Part shown: piece by piece, positions 9,741-19,451 of the stretch
Position numbering within the stretch: position 1 is the first letter of the stretch
Layout of the letters: every line of letters begins with the position of its first letter
DNA from: Zygaena filipendulae
Taxonomy: Eukaryota; Arthropoda; Insecta; Lepidoptera; Zygaenidae
Length of the DNA: 64,000 bases
Direction of reading: 5' to 3'
Assembly: GCA_907165275.2 (NCBI GenBank)
Contig: OU015650.1
Coordinates: 5,734,001-5,798,000 of the forward strand
Made by a program: the position numbers and the translations under genes
Notes under the pieces: generated by a model
Database searches by the model: none
What the model saw: the letters and a program-made list of their open reading frames with translations, nothing else
What the model was told of the DNA's origin: nothing

Positions 9741-12700
9741 TCATGTCGGTAGGTACGTACCGTCAGTAACAACGGCAGCTTCAGGTGTTGGCGTGGTTAT
9801 CAATAGTATCAGTGCGAGGCCTAACAGCGCCGCGCCCCCGCACACCCATGAGAGAGCATCGCGGTAGTAGGTTGATGCAGCCCCGTCAGCACTGCGCAAT
9901 AAAACGGTAAAGCCTTTAGAAGGGATTGGTAGTGATGGTGAAGTGGAGCTGATACTGGAGAACTCGTCCACAATTAACGTCCCTGCATCGGATACAGCAC
10001 AATAATCACATCTGACGACTGAATCGATTTAAATGAAAATTTGGATAGCAAGTCATGCAGAGCTATGTTGTGCAACACGATAAAACTTTATAGAGCCATT
10101 TTATCGATTCTTGTCGACATATACCTATTATATCGTTTTGTCTACCAGTGGTAACATGGCAGCAAAAAATATTTAACTGAATAGTCTCAACTCAATACCG
10201 TGGGGTACTGAACTTCTTTGCTTGAACGCCCACAAATATTTGTCGTATCGACAATTTTATCTTTCGTTCGATAAACATATCGTGGCGCGCATCTTAGCTC
10301 CGATGATCTAGGTACCTACTCATAATATTTTGTGTCAAGTCAAGAAGTAGATAAGGTACTCGAAGGCATTCCATAATTGACGTAGATGTGTTTTTACGAT
10401 TTCGAGTAGGTAGGCAAATTTACGCAGGCAGTCTATCCAATTAATATGAACAAACCGAATTTCTTCCTAATTCCTTCATAATCTTCCAGAGGTTTCTAAC
10501 GCCAACCAATCCATTGAACTTCGACCCCGAACTACGACTGGTGCGCCATAATATTGTATATTGCAAAAACACTAGTAGACAAGTATAGGTATTTGCAAAT
10601 ACTCGAAGTATGATTCATCAACCAGCTGGCGAATTAGTATCATTAAGGCCCGCCGCTGATTGTGACTTTTTGTCGACGTGACTTTCTGTCACTTAGTCAA
10701 GTGCAATGAAAACTATACTGAGTGCGCTCATTATGGTAACGTGATAAGACGGTGACTCGTCGACAAAAAGTCACAATCAGCGGCGGGCCTAAGTCGCAGG
10801 CAAATTTTATATTTCGTTCGTCTAAAACCGACCGGCGTTTTGTTGGGCCGACCGACCGACCACAAATTGGAATTGGATGTCAGTCGTAATTTCCAGACTC
10901 TTCCTTTCAAATAAAGAAGTGTATTTCTGCAGGGTATGTAGGTACCTATGAAACTTTCGTTTGGTTCGTTTTGGCACCTAATCGATTTCCGTCACTCCTG
11001 AGCGTCACTTGGGTAGTACCCGCATATCTGCACATCGTTTTAGTTTGAACTTACTACGTTTGTATGGAGGCGATAGCTATCCCGCAAGCGAGTTTATCTG
11101 TGAAGCTCATAAGGCCATACACAAAAGCGGACGCTTCTGTACTAGCTCCCACCAAATCCGCCGTGAGTGACAAACTGGTTACCAGCATAACGGCGCCACC
11201 AAATCCTACGACAAATAAAAATTATCATTGACCCTTGAGCAAAAGTCCATCCTGGCTAAGCATTGCGCAGGTCGACTCTTGATCGCAGAAATTCGATTCG
11301 ATTCCGATCATATTTTCTCTTCTTAGTTTTTACATAATATTATGAACACGATGGGTATCTACTCTTTAGATTGCAAACCGGAGTACCTAGGTATTACGAA
11401 GCGATATCTCAAGCCGGGTCCAGACGCGTCGCGACTCGCGAATGTTAACGAATCTTGGTTTTCACTCAGTTGCTATGAACATGAAGAGCATGATATCACT
11501 CCAAGCATCGTTTTTCAGATTTTTATTAAAGTAATTCAGGTTTTTTGCATCCCAAATAACGGGTTTTTCTTGATACAGACTGGTAAGTTCAAGTGATTAT
11601 TCGTCACTCCACATCATGAACATACACACGACCCAACCACCAAGAACGCAAACGAGCACTGCGAGCGCCATTGTGTTCGCGATAAAACAGACAGCAGATG
11701 GATCACTGCGAGCGTCAGCGCGAATTTTGCGTACCTGTACCAGGGACCTGTATATAAATAGTTAATAGACGCCGCACATGCATGTACCTCGCACTAAATC
11801 ATCCAGAAGCCCGTTGCTACGCCGTCAGTCCACGCCCAACCGCTAATATACCTAGTAAGACGTCACTCGAAAACACACCGTGTCGTGGAAACCAAGCAAA
11901 CGTGGTATATACTACACATATTATTACATATATATTATACTATAGATATACATATATATACACACCCAGACTGGAAAATGGAACCCTGTGTTCATCACAC
12001 AAAGTCCACCCCCACCGGGAATCGAACCCGGAACCTCTTGATTAGCGGGCAGGCATGGTGACCATTGCGCCAATCGCCAAATGCCGAATTGTGGCGTTTT
12101 AAATTGTAAAAATACCTCATGTAAGCGAAACCTAGTTCACAGAACTCTTACACAGGCTGCACTAAAAGTATCGAAGTGGTTTAACACAAAAACAGTGTGT
12201 TGACCGGACGATTTCTGCATTTGGTGATGAAGCCCCATCCAAAACCACAATTTATCGCTGGTTTGCTGAATTTCAACGTGGACGTGTCAAGCACAGTGAT
12301 GATCCCCGTCAAGATCGTCCAAAAACTGCAGTCACCCAAGAAAACGTTGATGCTGTGCGTAAGCTGATTGAGGAAGATCGACATGTGACATACCGCGAAA
12401 TTCAGGCAACTTTAGATATTGTGTCAAATACAAATAATCTTACATGAACAATTAGGTGTAAAAAAGTTGTTTTCCCGATGGATACCGCATTTGCTCTGTG
12501 AAGAGCAAAAAGCGGCTCGCGTTACTTGGTGCGTCAGAACCATGGAGGACGACCGAAAGATTCCACGCAGGATCCTCAAATGCTGTATACAACATCGTAT
12601 CAGTCAATTTGTAATTACCCAATCGCTTATCGCTATTTTATTATTTTAACTTTATTGTTATTACAAATTATGTTACATTAAATACGAGAGTATTTAGTTT

Positions 12701-15700
12701 TTAAGTGCACAGTATTTCTATATTTGTATGATTATTGATTTTAAATTAGGTATTATATACAAATATTAGATGCAATTTTGGCAGCGTGGATGGGCAATAT
12801 GCCTCTGAAGTCTGAATATTATATCTGTCACTCAACATTTTTAACATAAAATATACACACTATACTATAATGTAGGGAGGTTGCTTACGTTGCTCAATCG
12901 CACTGTACCTACCCACTGATTGATTAACTCTTAAGGAGGTAGGTACAAAAATTACAAAATAGTATACCTATACAAATTTTATTGAGACAATCAATGTCCC
13001 CGAGATAATCCAAAATCTTTAGACGGAAGACGGAACTGCGGGCGACAGTTACTTAATGAAGATAAAATAAAAGAATATCACTAACCTATAAGAACGGCAA
13101 CCACATAAATATAATACACTTTATAAGCGTCATCGGACTTGATCGATATCCATATAAAACCGGTAAGGGCACACACGGTTCCAGTTAAATAGCTCAGTTT
13201 TCTGGTCACCGACCTTGGCGCCAGCCGTTGCAGGCCGGCTGCGAGTAAACTCCCCAAATACATCGCAAGTGGGACCACAGCTAGGGACCGAGCCGGAAGC
13301 CCTAGAGTCCGATGGAGGTACAGGGGGACCAGTACCTGTGATACGTTCACGACAAGACGCGTGCTCATATAAACACCTGCGACCTAAAACAAGGGAAGAA
13401 AAATTACTTAGATTTTATTGTAAGACTAGCTGTTCCCCGCGGTAACCCCCGCGGTAGAGTTCCCACGAGAATTCCGGGTTACAATATGGCATATAATTAT
13501 AATGTTTCTCAAGGATAATGTAGAAAGAATTTTCGAAATCGGTCAAGTAGTTTTTGAGTTAAATCGTAAAAAACAAACAAAATATCAAATCTTTCCTCTT
13601 TATAATAGGATTTTTTTAAATTTATTTATTTATTCAACACTGCGAGTACAGGTCAAATCCCCCAGCATAACTCATGTACGTGCCGAAAATATTAAATTAA
13701 ATTACATTAAATCAACATTATATTATCTTATATTTAAAAATTAATAAATGAATAAATTTTTGAATTTATCTTGTGTGTGTAGATCAAACAGAAAAATGCT
13801 AAAGTACATTTTGGTTTCACTGAAAAAAGGACCTTATCTTTATGAGATTAAAGCACAAAATCAGGTGCACATCAAGTGTCTGTTTACGACGAAACGTTTG
13901 ATGCGATGGATATCGTACTTAAAGGTACAGTACGGTATTTTATTCAGTGTCATCATATTGGGCTTGAGCAGTTTTCTGCCTAATCTGCATGAATGATAAA
14001 AGTGATTTACAAAATTTGAACTTATTTTACCTGATACAATAATGGTTTTCGCAAGAAATTGCAATGTGTTACATCATTATCAAACTGAATCAATTGGTTC
14101 TGCCTGTATGGTCTCTCATGCACTGTGAAGTGGAAAATCACAGATGCAACTGCACCCACCCCCATCACAATGTATACAACTTCTTTAAACTTCCAAACAT
14201 CTTTTGGTCCCACTTGCTTAAAAAAAAATATAACTTAACATTTTTAATTTCTTTAAGATTTGTGTGACATGTTGTGGTGATTTTATTCAGCATGCTGTTA
14301 CTACCAAAATTTTTCAAGTGTTATAGCAAAAATTTGTCAAGATATAATTTTTATCAGTGTATAATATACTCATTACAACATGAGTAATTTTATATAGAAT
14401 ATTAATCACAAATTTTGGCTTTTTGATGTAACACACCTCATTGTCACAGTCCCCAGTAACACGTAATATGATCCATGTGATAACATAGACAAACAGATTT
14501 GAAAATACTGTGAATCCATATCTGTAATAACAATAGTTACATAATGATATTATTTAAATACATATTAGTTGTATGGAATGGACTAAATCATGCTCAGAGT
14601 GAGCTCAACATGACTCAAAGTATAGCAAAAATTCAGTGGCTGGCGCTTTGCTTGCAGATTGATGACTGTTCAGGTTGAAAAGCATAGTGAAGACCATGTT
14701 TTTATACATGTTGCACATGCAGTGTAGGCAGACCTCCCATTAGATAGATCAACAAACTAGTGAAGGTAGCGCAGAACCAGTCATCATGAAAATTTTGGGT
14801 AGGTCTTTGTCCAGTGTGAAGGAAAGAATGCACTTCTATTTCTGCATAACACACAAGAAATGAAAGCACCACAACCATCTTCTAGAGGATTTGATTATCA
14901 TTAAGTACTTAATACCTTATTCATATTTGAACTATTATAACTTTGTTCTCATGGTGATTGATCAATTCATAGTTTGCTTACATAGAACAAACAATGCAAT
15001 CTTTATAGGACGTAATACTGGACAGTTAAAGAAAACAATCAAAAGATCATCTTGAAATGGAATCTCTGTGTATCACATACAGCTGAAAACTAGGTAGTTA
15101 ATACAAGTAATAAAATATTACAAGAGTTTATGTATGGGTATGATAGAAATATTACAATTTATATTATACCTACCTTACTGCAGTAAGATGTGTTCTAGTG
15201 TGGTCATCACTAGATAATTCTGGTATCAAACTTAAATGAGATATTTGGACTGAGGCCCAGCCAATTTGGAATATCATAATAAATGCAGCAAAATAAAACA
15301 TTTGCGCCCATTTGTGTGTCATTGAGCAACCAATGCATTCGGAAAATATTAGTGGGAATGATACCAGAACACAAGCTGTTCCTGTAAAAAAAAAACGTTT
15401 ACACTGTTTTTGGTGGACAGTAGCAGTTCCTCTCTCAGTTTCATCTGCATTAATCTAATGATGAAAAGTAAACTATAAGGTAAGGATGAAAAGCATTCTA
15501 TGTCCTTTATAGATCAAATAGCTGTTGAACTTGCTCAAAAACTTTAATCGATGTAGGTATAAATTTTGCTATGATAGTTAGGGATATTTTACCATCCTGT
15601 TAAAGAATTTTAAATATCAGTTTTGTAAAACTAAACTATTGTTCCAAAGACTACCTACCACCTCCAAACAAACAAAATATGTTCTTTAAAGTATTAGTAC

Positions 15701-16071
15701 CTACAGATTAAGTACTAAGGTAGGTTAGAATAATACAATAGTAACGGCAGATAATATTCTAATAGGAATATACGTAAAGAACCAAACTCACCAAATAAAT
15801 GCCATAACTTCCTCCTACCATAGCAAGCACTTATAGAGTTGTCTGTTCGGTCGGAATTATATCCAACGAACGGAGTCGATATTGCATCAATTATTTGGCC
15901 AATTAACATTAAATTACCCGCTTGAGAAGCACTAAACTCTAGCACTAAATGAAAAAATACAAGAAAATAAGTGAACCACAAACTTGCACACACATCATTC
16001 AATATGTGACCTATACCGTATCCTAGTTGATGTTTTATGCTGTTTGAGAGATCTAGAATTTCACTATCCAT
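9741..16071 (-). CDS. MFSD12: Major facilitator superfamily domain-containing protein 12 (GPH-type transporter)
   Basis: Seven exons join in frame: 16071-15792, 15381-15174, 14521-14437, 14216-14031, 13383-13086, 11205-11058 and 10011-9741 (stop), giving 1476 nt and 491 residues. Vertebrate MFSD12 is needed for cysteine import into lysosomes and melanosomes. Seen: the N-terminal signature GYGIGHILNDVCASLWFTY, then GQIIDAISTPFVGYNSD, the MFS loop motif near YGRRKLWHLFG (residues 85-94), FQIGWASVQISHLSLIPEL, a long central loop rich in charged residues, STRLVVNVSQ, and SAFVYGLMSFTDKLACG in the last third. Twelve hydrophobic segments are expected and the exons supply them. The exon 6/7 join uses a gtagta donor and keeps phase; a closer AG (tgcag at about 9990) breaks the frame and was discarded. 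AATAAA on the minus strand at 9633-9628 and 9604-9599 could end the transcript. Very secure. Confidence 0.93.
10055..10310. mobile_element. Diverged relative of the palindromic MITE at 28460
   Basis: Shares GCAACACGATAAAA, GAGCCATTTTATCGATTC and, at the right end, GCGCATCTTAGC(T/C)CC in inverse order with the better copy at 28460-28594, but it is longer and eroded. Confidence 0.45.
10647..10789. mobile_element. PIF/Harbinger-like MITE, 143 bp
   Basis: Near-perfect 32-bp terminal inverted repeats starting GGCCCGCCGCTGATTGTGAC, flanked on both sides by TAA (10644-10646 and 10790-10792). A TWA duplication with GGCC ends is the Harbinger signature. No ORF. Confidence 0.8.
11880..12082 (-). mobile_element. 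tRNA-derived SINE
   Basis: On the minus strand a tRNA-like head (TGGCGCAATGGTCACC as A box, GGTTCCGGGTTCGATTCCC as B box) is followed by GGACTTTGTGTGATGAACAC and an AT-rich tail. A second copy lies at 37527-38048. It is not a functional tRNA: I see no closed acceptor stem. Confidence 0.65.
12115..12633 (+). pseudogene. Decayed mariner transposase
   Basis: The frame from about 12181 encodes the mariner helix-turn-helix region: KTTIYRWFAEFQRGR, then DRPKTAVTQENVDAVRKLIE and HVTYREIQATL. After a frame break near 12425 it resumes with ILHEQLGVKKLFSRWIPH and EEQKAARVTWC, and after another break with SSNAVYNIV. The sequence stops before the first catalytic Asp, so the element is truncated and dead. 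It sits in MFSD12 intron 5 in antisense. Confidence 0.85.
13426..13611 (-). mobile_element. Lep1-type Helitron copy
   Basis: CTAGCTGTTCCCCGCGG at the left and TATAATAGGA at the right, inside MFSD12 intron 4. It is flanked by A and T in the order expected. Confidence 0.72.
13612..14030. other. AT-rich remainder of MFSD12 intron 4
   Basis: An 82-codon open frame (13748-13996) has no recognisable motif and is unlikely to be a gene. The intron's acceptor lies on the exon 5 side, at 13384-13385. Confidence 0.4.
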
Positions 16072-16227
16072 TTTTGAAACGAATTATTTTGACAATTTTC
16101 AAACATGAAACTTAAGTTTTAATTTTATTTATATAGAAACAAATGTACAAAGCACCACAAAGAGATACTACCGCAAAGCACATCACATCACAAAATAACC
16201 AGAGAGAAGGTAATCACTACGTTTTAA

Positions 16228-16790
16228 GCGCTTATTACACCTTGCAATTTCAGAAAGCAAATTTAGTGCTCTAAATCGGATACAATTTAGGGTCGGTGAG
16301 TGAAAGAGAGAGAGCGAGTAATCACACTACACTAAATTGTACCCTAAATCGAGTGCTGTAGGATACATTTTAAGGTAGTGTTATCACTCGCTCTCTCTCT
16401 CACTCACCGTCCCTAAATTGGTCCCTAAATTGGTTCCAATTTAGGGTCGGTGAGTGAGAGAGAGAGTTTAGAGCCCTAAATTGGTGCTCTGAAATTCTTC
16501 TTCTTCTTCTTTAATAACGGCGTCTATAATTATAATTTGCCAATGACAACGTTTCTTAGTGATAAAAATTTCTTCATCTACTTCTTCAATTATGGTGAAA
16601 CGCCAATGACAATGTTAGATGGTTCCTCAAGTTAAAACATGGCTCTCTTCAAAGCCAGTTTCCTGCTCGAGGTCCAAAATAGATGCTGAAAAGTGACTAC
16701 AATAACGAAGACTTCACGTGACACGCGTGTGTTCGGTACGGCTTTCACCCTTCAACAACCTGCTCTGAAATTGCAAAGTGTAATAAGCGC
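16228..16790. mobile_element. MITE with GCGCTTATTACAC ends
   Basis: Terminal inverted repeats GCGCTTATTACAC(C/T)TTGCAATTTCAGA at both ends. Inside is a second inverted repeat built of GGGTCGGTGAGTGA and GAGAGAGCGAG (about 16288-16422). The internal segment from 16500 to 16770 recurs inverted at 48775-49040. It lies just upstream of the MFSD12 start. A fragment of the CAGAGAGAAGG element (16198-16227) abuts its left end. Confidence 0.65.
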
Positions 16791-16925
16791 ATTACACTGA
16801 CGAAGAAGATATGACTAGACATATGTCAAAATATTATATTGTATTATCTATGGTTAAAGTCAAATGACTCCACTACATTATCGCCGAGTACAAACGATTA
16901 TACGCGAGCACGATAGTAATAAGTA

Positions 16926-17430
16926 AGTGCCAACCCACACGATGAGGCGCGGCGCCGCGCCGCAAGCCATTTCGCCGCATTGGCGACCACACGGGCAGCG
17001 CGGCGCCGCAGCGGCGACAAAAAGAGTAGGCATGCTCATCGCTACGTGACAGAAAAGGACAAACAACAGCGAGCCACTTACTCCCTTCCCCGCCTCGTCT
17101 TTACTCCGAAGCGAGCGCGGTGCGGCACCGGAGCACGCCGCAAGACGCCAGGTGGCCACAGTGGCGCATTTTTGTATGTAATATACCGCAGCGGTGCCGC
17201 TCAGGCGCCTGGGGGTCGATTTTTATTTTATTACTTACTGAATATTTTTATATTTTTATATTTTATTATTACCTATTGAATTACTTACTATTCGCACACG
17301 GAATTGCAAGATTCACGCGTGAATGCTTAAAAAATGTATGAGGATTCGCACGTGAATTCGCGATTCCGTGCGTGAAAGTAATTCGAGCGATTTAAAAATA
17401 GAGCCTCACCACACCGTGTGGGTTGGCACT
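16926..17430. mobile_element. GC-rich element with 16-bp inverted ends
   Basis: Starts AGTGCCAACCCACACG and ends with its exact inverse (CGTGTGGGTTGGCACT). The first half is very GC-rich (GGCGCCGCGCCGC and similar), unlike its surroundings. Open frames in it reflect base composition. The target duplication is not clear. Confidence 0.55.
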
Positions 17431-17597
17431 AAAGACAAACTCGGCTGTTTAACTCGTCGATCTGGTGACAAGTGACAAACTGTCACTTGTCAGATAACTC
17501 TTTGAAGTTTGCTCATTGCTGTTTTTGATTTTGATTACGTACCTACCTACCTAGGTATTGATTATGTTATTTAAACTCTTTGAATTTAGATTAGAAT

Positions 17598-17771
17598 CAG
17601 AGAGAAGGTAATCACTACGTTTTAAGAGACGGGACTTCCTTACTTGGTTTTGGAATCCATTTAGCAGACCCAGCAATACCAACACAGCGAAAATTTAAAT
17701 GTCAAAATACTTCATAACTCATGGGTACCAACATTAACGAGAACAATAGGGATGGCCACATGTAGTTCCTG
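17598..17771 (-). mobile_element. Left arm: CAGAGAGAAGG element lacking its outer inverted repeats
   Basis: About 170 bp, nearly identical in inverse orientation to 18968-19139. It begins directly at CAGAGAGAAGG and stops at TAGTTCCT, so it lacks the CAGTCTAACGCAAC ends the right copy has. Confidence 0.6.
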
Positions 17772-18113
17772 ATTAAATCGATATCGATAAATTATCATTA
17801 GAGCATCGTGGGCTTCATACCAGGTGAATTAAATCTACAACGGGGGAAAACATTTGTCGTAAAATTGAAACAATAAATTATTATTTTTATTTATTTATTA
17901 TTATTCCAGTATTTTAGTTTGTCATGATGATGATGTTATTAGATAGATAGATATTTATTTTCTTTTTAAAAATTACATTTACATTTTATGTCAAAATTAA
18001 ATAACCTATTTGGGAAAGTAAATGATTTACTTCGCAGTGCCTCCTTGTTGAGCCTTGTTTAAATTATCGGTAGAAATATCTATCGGTAGAAGTATCCGAC
18101 ATTCGTTCCTTAC

Positions 18114-18690
18114 ATCTCCACAGACATATTTTATATCGTGAAGTTTTTCGATTGGAATGTAAGCTAAGTCATCATTTCCAATATTTTTTACCCATTGTCG
18201 ACATCTGAAATTAAAATATCTATCAATCATGCAAGTACACTTAGAAACAAGATAGAGTATAATATAGTTCTTTATACAGAAGACGAGGTTCATTTTATTA
18301 CAATACGATCATAATACTTAATGTAAACTGCAGTAAGTAATGAAAAAAGTATACGAGCAGCAGCTATACAAAAATATTCCAAAATATTCACTATAACAGC
18401 ATCATTCATTAAAGTTTATCGACTCACTTTATCGATAGTGAAGATTTACATCACTATGGTTTACAAACATGCAAATATTTTTTCTCATTTCAAAAAGATA
18501 GTGTATTTTAGTCTTGCTGATAGCTGAAGAGAACAAAATACTTTATTACTTTACTCAAGCTGTACTTACCGGTCTTCATCTACAGGAAATTTCGTGATAA
18601 ATTTCCTTTTATTTAAATTTTGTCGACTCTATCTTTTTCTACAAATTACATACGTACTACACCGTCTAATCGGTGCTATTTCACTACCCA
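18114..18690 (-). pseudogene. Decayed THAP-domain fragment
   Basis: Two minus-strand exons splice in frame. The upstream one ends KFITKFPVDEDR at a GTAAGT donor (18570). The downstream one (18204-18114) continues CRQWVKNIGNDDL...KYVCGD to a GTAAGG donor. This is the THAP zinc-binding pattern FP..R...W......VC, normally followed by HF, which I could not find. An in-frame TAG and an ill-spaced Cys pair (CSTYVIC) lie upstream, so it is broken. THAP domains occur in P-element transposases and in host genes. It sits between the 170-bp inverted arms at 17598 and 18953, which hints at a P-like transposon remnant. Confidence 0.55.
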
Positions 18691-18952
18691 ATCACAAGAA
18701 AATAGTTTTTAATAGTCACACTGCACTTTTCAAAGCGTAAATCACACAAAAATTTTAAAAATCACACAATTATTTTCCCAAATAACAACATGCGTCGCCA
18801 TGACAAACAGATGACAGATTGTAAGAAAGATTCAGAGACAAAAGACTGAAATAGCATGTGAGGCCATCTTTGATGCCGTGGAAAAAAAAAATTAAAAAAA
18901 AAATGAGTGCTAAACACGAACAAAATTTAATTTGTTCCTAGTTGCGTTCAGT

Positions 18953-19152
18953 CTAACGCAACTAGGAACTACATGTGGCCATCCCTATAGTTCTCGTTAA
19001 TGTTGGTACCCATGAGTTATGAAGTGTTTTGACATTTAAATTTTCGCTGTGTTGGTATTGCTGGGTCTGCTAAATGGATTCCAAAACCAAGTAAGGAAGT
19101 CCCGTCTCTTAAAACGTAGTGATTACCTTCTCTCTGGTTGCGTTAGACTGAT
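18953..19152 (+). mobile_element. MITE with CAGTCTAACGCAAC ends, 200 bp
   Basis: Starts CAGTCTAACGCAACTAG and ends CTGGTTGCGTTAGACTG, so 14 to 17 bp of terminal inverted repeat are present. The body is an inverse copy of 17598-17771. Immediately left, CCTAGTTGCGTT pairs with the left end to form a further palindrome. Confidence 0.6.
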
Positions 19153-19451
19153 TAGAATTATAGAAATAGAATTAACTAGGTACCTACTCATTGTATTGTT
19201 GTTACCTTTTATATTAGAGTAACTAAAATGTTTGGTACCCAATGACATTCTATGTATTTGGTACCGTACCGTCCGTACCTATTTAATAATAGATGTTATA
19301 AATAAATACTTATAAGAAGAAGGAAAAACAGTAAAAAACTTAGCGAAAATTTTTCTTTTAATTTTTTCTGCTTATGCTCTTTGATTACTGCTTTATATTA
19401 TAATTTACAAACGTAGTGATTATATGATCTTTGATTTACATAAATGAAACT

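Larger units (their letters stand above)
10012..11057. other. MFSD12 intron 6
   Basis: Holds a diverged palindromic MITE relative (about 10055-10310) and a Harbinger-type MITE (10647-10789). Otherwise AT-rich with no coding signal. Confidence 0.6.

Noticed and set aside
9960..9990. Nearer acceptor (gatgcag) for the last MFSD12 exon
   Set aside because: It puts the exon out of frame with exon 6 and leads to a stop; the acceptor cgtcag at 10012 keeps the frame.
12000..12075. Possible tRNA gene
   Set aside because: A and B boxes are present but no acceptor stem closes, and the sequence continues into a SINE tail seen again at 37980.
13748..13996. 82-codon open frame in MFSD12 intron 4
   Set aside because: No motif, no family likeness and AT-rich codons typical of chance frames.
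16878..17279. Overlapping Arg-rich frames on both strands
   Set aside because: Products of GC-rich composition inside a TIR-bounded element; no domain and no splice context.
19072..19098. Alternative NME7 first exon ATGGATTCCAAAACCAA|gtaagg
   Set aside because: A good donor, but it joins the next exon in the wrong frame and lies inside a MITE arm.
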